From NCBI GenBank assembly GCA_022041995.1, contig CP074381.1, positions 2,542,001 through 2,606,000 of the forward strand: a stretch of 64,000 nt of DNA, read 5' to 3'. The position numbers and the translations under genes are program-made. Positions 59,929-64,000 of the stretch are shown one piece after another. Origin of the DNA: Cupriavidus necator (lineage in GTDB: Bacteria; Pseudomonadota; Gammaproteobacteria; Burkholderiales; Burkholderiaceae). Below the pieces are notes generated by a model. That model was not told the DNA's origin. It saw nothing but the letters and a program-made list of their open reading frames with translations, and ran no database searches. Position 1 is the stretch's first letter; each line of letters begins with the position of its first letter.

Positions 59929-60711
59929 CTATTCGCGCGCGCGCCCCGCCAGGAAGCACCGCATGCCGTCGGCGGCCTCGGCGCTGGCGATCTGTGCGAC
60001 AAAGGCCGCGCGCTCTCGCTCAAGGCCGGCCGCCAGGGTGTCGGCGTCCCAGCGCAACAGCGCGCGCGTGCGGGCCACGCTGCCCGGCACCTTGCGCGCA
60101 ATGCCGCGCGCCAGCGTCACGGCTTCGGCCTCGGCCGAACCCGGCGCGGCCAGCGCGGTCGCCAGCCCGAGCGCCGCCGCCTCCGGCGCGGCGACGATCG
60201 TATTGTTCAGCTGCCAGGCGCGCGCCCGCGGCGTGCCGACCCGCTGCGGCAACATCGCGGTCCAGCCGCCGTCCGGGCTGAAGCCAACCACGGTGTAGTA
60301 CGGCGCGATGCGCGCATCCCGCGCCAGCACCGCCATGTCGCACGCCAGCACCAGGCCCAGCGAGCCGCCCGTCAGCCAGCCCTCCACCGCCGCCACCGCC
60401 GGGCAACGCAGCGCGGCCAGGCGCAGGATCGAACGGTTCAGCAGTGCCAGCAGCCGGTCGGCGTAGCTGGCAATCGCATCGCCCTGCGCAGCGAACGCCG
60501 CGACGTCGCCGCCAGTGGAGAAATTTTTTCCGGCATGCGTCAGCACCACAGCATGGATCGCCGGGTCGGCTTCAATCTCGTCCAGCGCGGCCAGCAGCGC
60601 TTCGAGCAGCTCGGGCACCAGGCTGTTGTGCCGCTGCGGCCGGTTCAGGCGCAGTAGTGCCACGCCCTCGGCGCGCTCCCACTGCACCATGGGTTCTGCG
60701 TGGGCGTTCAT
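59929..60711 (-). CDS. enoyl-CoA hydratase/isomerase family protein
   Basis: A 260-residue crotonase-fold protein. The oxyanion loop is GKNFSTGGDVAAF, then EGWLTGGSLGLVLACDMAV and GFSPDGGWTAMLPQRVG. The SPDGG region resembles PaaG-type isomerases, where an Asp is catalytic. It overlaps the tetR gene end by 4 bases and precedes livK, placing it in a CoA-linked acid degradation operon. Confidence 0.85.
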   Translation of the reverse strand: MNAHAEPMVQWERAEGVALLRLNRPQRHNSLVPELLEALLAALDEIEADPAIHAVVLTHAGKNFSTGGDVAAFAAQGDAIASYADRLLALLNRSILRLAALRCPAVAAVEGWLTGGSLGLVLACDMAVLARDARIAPYYTVVGFSPDGGWTAMLPQRVGTPRARAWQLNNTIVAAPEAAALGLATALAAPGSAEAEAVTLARGIARKVPGSVARTRALLRWDADTLAAGLERERAAFVAQIASAEAADGMRCFLAGRARE

Positions 60712-61361
60712 CGCGGCTGCAGGCCGTGCGAGATCAGGTCGAAGGCGGTATCGACCACCTTCTCCATCGAAGGCGGGCGCTTCCAGCGCGCATAGCGCAT
60801 GCCCAGGAAGTTGCTGATGCCGATCAGGCACCAGGCGCGCACTTCGGCATCGCCGGGCACGATCTCGCCCTGCTCTTCGGCGCGCGTCAGGCGCCGGCTG
60901 TAGAGCTCGGCAAACACCTGGAAATAGCTGCTGTAGATGGTCTCGTCCACCGAGTACGAATCCAGCACGATCCGGTACAGGTTCTTGTGGCGCGACACGA
61001 ACGAGAGGAAGGCCTTCAGGCCCAGGCGCTCGGCTTCCATCTGGGTGGCCGCGGCGGCAACGTGCTTGCGCAGGTGGGCGCGCACCAGTTCCAGCATGTG
61101 CGCGACCAGCGCGCGGAAGATGTCTTCCTTGTCCTTGAAATACAGGTAGAAGGTGCCCATCGCGACCTTGGCTTCCTGCGTGATCTCGGAGATCGACGCG
61201 GCGTAATAGCCTTTCTCACCGAACACCTTCTCGGCCGCGCGCAGCAGCGCCTCGCGCGTCTTCTGCCCGCGCGCGGTCTTGGGCGGGCAGATGCCGCCGG
61301 CGTGGCCGGGTGCGCGGGTTGCGCCGGTTTCGGGCGGTGCGCCCGTGTCGGTCTGGGACAT
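60708..61361 (-). CDS. TetR-family transcriptional regulator
   Basis: A 217-residue TetR regulator with HTH AASISEITQEAKVAMGTFYLYFKDKEDIF near residues 50-80 and a variable helical ligand domain. It is the first gene of the run leading to the Liv transporter and acyl-CoA ligase and overlaps the next gene by ATGA, so it likely represses its own operon in response to an acyl-CoA. Confidence 0.88.
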   Translation of the reverse strand: MSQTDTGAPPETGATRAPGHAGGICPPKTARGQKTREALLRAAEKVFGEKGYYAASISEITQEAKVAMGTFYLYFKDKEDIFRALVAHMLELVRAHLRKHVAAAATQMEAERLGLKAFLSFVSRHKNLYRIVLDSYSVDETIYSSYFQVFAELYSRRLTRAEEQGEIVPGDAEVRAWCLIGISNFLGMRYARWKRPPSMEKVVDTAFDLISHGLQPR

Positions 61362-61599
61362 CTTGTCTCCGGTGGCGCTGCGCGCCTTGTCATTGGAATG
61401 ACCGCTACATGTCATGCCGGCGCAGGCAGGCGCCTCCTCCGCGCCTGCCTGCGCCGTGAATCGCCACTCAGGCAAAACCTGATAGCTGATTCATGTTTCA
61501 TCGTATAAATTGCCCCCCATGGATGTCAATAGAGAGGCACCCTCACCCGGTGGCATCCAGGCCGCTTCCCCTTACCCTCCTGCCAGGAGAGAACCGTCG

Positions 61600-62505
61600 T
61601 TGGACGCTCCCGATTCGGCACCCGCCGGCCCCGCGCCGCCCTTTGCCAGCCACCCGGCGCGCGGCGCCTTGCCAGGCTGGCGCGAAACCGGCCAGGGACG
61701 GCCGCTGCTGTTGCTGCACGGCTGGTCGGTCACCGGCGAGGCCTTCGACGGCCAGCGGGCGCTCGCACTGGCTGGATTCCGCGTGATCGCGCCCGACCAT
61801 GCCGGCCACGGCCTGTCGCGCGAGCGCGACGGCATCACGATCACGGCGCTGGCGCGCGACGTCGCCGGACTGGTTGCGCACCTCGGGCTGACAGACGTGG
61901 TGGTGGCTGGCTGGTCGATGGGGGCGATGGTGGCATGGGCGCTGCTGCGCGACCATCCGGGTCTTCCGCTGGGAGCGGTCGGCAGCATTGACATGACGCC
62001 CAGGCTGGTGACCGATCCGGCCTGGCCGCATGGCCTGCACGGCCACTATGAGATAGCGCACGCCGCGCAGATGGCGGCCCGCTTCCGGGCCGACTGGCCC
62101 CGGCTGGCGCCGTCGGTTGCGCTGGGAATGTGGTCGGCGGGAAGGCGCCCGGAAGGCGCCGCGCTGCAGCGCATCGCGCACATGGCGGGCCAGTGCGATG
62201 CGGCGGCGCTTGCCGCCCTATGGGAAGACATGGCGCGCCAGGATTTCCGGGAGACACTGCGCGGCACCGGGCGGCCGCTGTTCCATTTGTACGGGGAAGC
62301 CAGCCGGCTCTATGCGCCCGCCGTGGGTGCCGCCACGCTCGCACTGCGGCCCGAGGCGGGATTCGGCGTAGTGGCCGGCGCCGGCCACAGCCCGCACATG
62401 GAGCAGCCGCAGGCGTTCAATGCCGCGCTGCTGGACCTGATCGCGCGGGCCGCGTCAGGCCAGCATGCGGTAAGTCCAGAGGCCGAAGCCGGTCAGCAGC
62501 AGTGA
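61600..62505 (+). CDS. alpha/beta hydrolase
   Basis: A 301-residue alpha/beta hydrolase: LLLLHGWSVTGEAFDG (oxyanion), nucleophile elbow VAGWSMGAMVAW and catalytic His in GAGHSPHMEQP. The TTG at 61600 is preferred because CAGGAGAG lies upstream. ATG 61519 is in frame, but it would add a low-complexity stretch and lie only 10 bases from a possible -10 box (TATAAA, 61504-61509). It diverges from tetR. Its last 51 bases overlap crcB on the opposite strand. The substrate is unknown. Confidence 0.8.
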   Translation: MDAPDSAPAGPAPPFASHPARGALPGWRETGQGRPLLLLHGWSVTGEAFDGQRALALAGFRVIAPDHAGHGLSRERDGITITALARDVAGLVAHLGLTDVVVAGWSMGAMVAWALLRDHPGLPLGAVGSIDMTPRLVTDPAWPHGLHGHYEIAHAAQMAARFRADWPRLAPSVALGMWSAGRRPEGAALQRIAHMAGQCDAAALAALWEDMARQDFRETLRGTGRPLFHLYGEASRLYAPAVGAATLALRPEAGFGVVAGAGHSPHMEQPQAFNAALLDLIARAASGQHAVSPEAEAGQQQ

Positions 62506-62835
62506 GCCGCCCAGGTGCAGCAGCAGGTGCAGCGCCGCCCAGCCGTAGTCGCCGGCAATCAGGTTCGCCACCACCTCGCTGGAAAAAGTAGAGAACGTGG
62601 TCAGCCCGCCAAGGAAGCCGGTGATGGCCAGCAGGCGCCATTCCGGCGGCAGGCCCGCGTGCAGATCGAAGAATCCGACCGCGAGCCCGATCAGGTAGCC
62701 ACCCAGCAGGTTGGCCGCCAGCGTGCCATAGGGCAGCGCGGGATTGATCGCGTTCCACAGCACCGCGAAGCCCCAGCGCAGCCACGCACCCGCCGCGGCG
62801 CCCACGCCCACGGCGACAAAGCCGAGCGGCCCCAT
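62455..62835 (-). CDS. crcB: fluoride channel CrcB/Fluc
   Basis: A 126-residue four-helix membrane protein that expels fluoride as a dual-topology dimer. Hallmarks are GAWLRWG, GTLAANLLGGYLIGL and the phenylalanine box region TGFLGGLTTFSTFSSE. It starts on the last base of moaE. No fluoride riboswitch was seen, consistent with its place inside an operon. Confidence 0.92.
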   Translation of the reverse strand: MGPLGFVAVGVGAAAGAWLRWGFAVLWNAINPALPYGTLAANLLGGYLIGLAVGFFDLHAGLPPEWRLLAITGFLGGLTTFSTFSSEVVANLIAGDYGWAALHLLLHLGGSLLLTGFGLWTYRMLA

Positions 62836-63353
62836 CAGGGCTGGCTCCCGCCCTGCTTCTCCGGTGGCGCGCCGGCATCGTCGCCGCTGGCATTTAACGA
62901 TGCGATCCCCCAGCGCTGGAGGGCGGCTTCGTCGGTCACGCGGGCGTCGACCCAGCGCGCCCCTTCCGGGGTGTCTTCCTTCTTCCAGAACGGCGCTTCG
63001 GACTTGAGGTAGTCCATGATGAACTCGCACGCGGCAAAGGCATTGCCGCGATGCGCCGACGCCACCGCGACCATCACGATCTGGTCCAGCGGCTGCATCG
63101 GCCCCACACGGTGGATGATGGTCACGCCCAGCAGCGCCCAGCGCGCGCACGCAGCCGCCTCGATCTGCGCCAGCGCCTTCTCGGTCATGCCCGGATAGTG
63201 CTCCAGCTCCATCGCGCTGACGGCGCTGCCGTCGCTGACATCGCGCACGGTGCCGATAAAGCTGGCCACCGCGCCGACCGCCGGATTGCCGGCACGCAGC
63301 GCCGCGACTTCCGCGCCAAGATCGAAATCCTCACGCTGCACCCTGACGCTCAT
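62835..63353 (-). CDS. moaE: molybdopterin synthase large subunit
   Basis: A 172-residue catalytic subunit. It contains LEHYPGMTEKAL, IIHRVGPMQPLDQIVMVAVASAHRGNAF and the active-site stretch DYLKSEAPFWKKE with the two conserved lysines. It converts precursor Z to molybdopterin with sulfur from MoaD. A tail of about 20 residues follows the core. Confidence 0.95.
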   Translation of the reverse strand: MSVRVQREDFDLGAEVAALRAGNPAVGAVASFIGTVRDVSDGSAVSAMELEHYPGMTEKALAQIEAAACARWALLGVTIIHRVGPMQPLDQIVMVAVASAHRGNAFAACEFIMDYLKSEAPFWKKEDTPEGARWVDARVTDEAALQRWGIASLNASGDDAGAPPEKQGGSQP

Positions 63354-63354
63354 C

Positions 63355-63612
63355 TCAGCCTCCGGTCACTGGTGGGAAAAAGGCGACTTCGCAGCCATCG
63401 GCAATCGCCGTTTCGGGGCGCGCCACCGCATGGTCGACGGCCATGCGCAGCGCGCGGCCTTCAGCCAGGGTCTCGGCCCAGGCGCCGCCGCGCTGGCGCA
63501 GCCACTGGCGCAGCTCGCCCACGGTGCGCACGTCGGCCGGCACCTCGGCGCGCTCTTCGGCCACGCCCAGCTGCTCGCGCACGCTGGCAAAGAATCGGAG
63601 TTCGATGTTCAT
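63355..63612 (-). CDS. moaD: molybdopterin synthase small subunit
   Basis: An 85-residue ubiquitin-like sulfur carrier ending in the required GG (FFPPVTGG), which becomes the thiocarboxylate. The start at 63612 gives MNIELRFFASVREQLG. It precedes moaE by 1 base. Confidence 0.94.
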   Translation of the reverse strand: MNIELRFFASVREQLGVAEERAEVPADVRTVGELRQWLRQRGGAWAETLAEGRALRMAVDHAVARPETAIADGCEVAFFPPVTGG

Positions 63613-63642
63613 CACGGCTTCTGTCCTGGTCATGCTGGCCGG

Positions 63643-64000
63643 CTACGCGAGCAGGCCGTCAAACGGAATGAACTGCACGGTATCGCCGCGCGCGATCGCC
63701 TGGTTGGGCGGATTGTCGATCAGGCCGTCGCCCCAGACGGTAGAGGTCAGCACCCCGAACTCTGGTTGGGGAACAGGTCCAGGCCGCCCTCGGCATTGAT
63801 GCGCGCGCGCAGGAACTCATTGCGGCGGTCGCCCTTGTTCAGCGCGAAATCCGCGCGCAGCGGCAGGCGCCGCGGGGTCACGCCGGCCACGCCCTGCAGG
63901 CGCAGGATGAACGGGCGCACGAACAGCAGGAAGGTCACGAAGCTGGACACCGGGTTGCCAGGCAAACCCAGGAAGAACGCCGGCTCAGCATCGTTGTTGA
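63643..64000 (-). CDS. moeA: molybdopterin molybdenumtransferase, 3' part (frameshifted, cut by window end)
   Basis: The last 120 or so codons of MoeA, which inserts molybdenum into molybdopterin. GNPVSSFVTFLLFVRPFILRLQG is the family signature. At 63753-63756 the coding strand has GGGG where GGGGG is needed; restoring one G continues SSGVLTSTVWGDGLIDNPPNQ to a natural TAG at 63643. The operon is moeA-moaD-moaE-crcB. Confidence 0.9.

Overview
The window is high-GC DNA from a Burkholderiales beta-proteobacterium, most likely a Cupriavidus species. That placement is inferred from gene content: malate synthase and isocitrate lyase in one locus, many Bug/TctC-type receptors, a 3-hydroxybutyrate oligomer hydrolase, and cys/ssu sulfur operons. 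It looks like ordinary chromosome carrying one accessory block and two mobile elements. No phage, CRISPR array or replication origin was seen.

0-7.2 kb (+ strand) is an accessory sulfatase block. It holds the end of one sulfatase, a formylglycine-generating enzyme with both catalytic cysteines, two complete exported sulfatases, a short-chain dehydrogenase and an SMP-30-type lactonase. This suggests desulfation of a sulfated carbohydrate or similar ester followed by oxidation and lactone hydrolysis. 7.3-18.5 kb carries a GNAT protein, a group II intron with its maturase, aceB, a HAD dehalogenase-like gene, a LysR regulator, a universal stress protein, an M48 lipoprotein peptidase, initiator tRNA-fMet, an ISAzo13-like insertion sequence and aceA. 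Both mobile elements sit close to the terminators of the two glyoxylate-shunt genes.

18.8-31.6 kb looks like a sugar-acid or organic-acid catabolic region. A GntR regulator diverges from an IlvD/Edd-type aldonate dehydratase, an RraA-like protein, three Bug receptors, a 2-hydroxyacid dehydrogenase and a hydrolase, with a perfect palindrome between the two directions. A second run encodes an MFS transporter, a ThDP enzyme, another RraA-like protein and a gamma-glutamylcyclotransferase-like protein. 31.7-34.3 kb holds a LytTR/LytS two-component pair and a small membrane protein. 34.5-46.2 kb is the sulfur region: cysB, cysA, cysW, cysT, an esterase, a degenerate EAL protein, then ssuB, ssuC, ssuD, ssuA, ssuE and sbp. 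The two sulfur operons share a promoter motif. Together with the sulfatases, the window covers release, uptake and desulfonation of organic sulfur.

46.4-50.2 kb contains a candidate small RNA with an FNR-type promoter, a ferritin-like gene and clpB with a heat-shock promoter. 50.3-61.4 kb is a long co-directional run: tetR, an enoyl-CoA hydratase-like gene, livK/G/F/H/M, an acyl-CoA ligase, the oligomer hydrolase and a MaoC-like gene. It appears to serve uptake and CoA activation of an organic acid with links to polyhydroxybutyrate. 61.6-64 kb holds a hydrolase, crcB, moaE, moaD and part of moeA.

Seven genes between 41.8 and 63.8 kb (ssuC, sbp, clpB, livM, livH, livG, moeA) each contain one apparent single-base deletion in a G/C context, while the first 41 kb shows none in cellular genes. 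This pattern fits sequence error better than gene decay.
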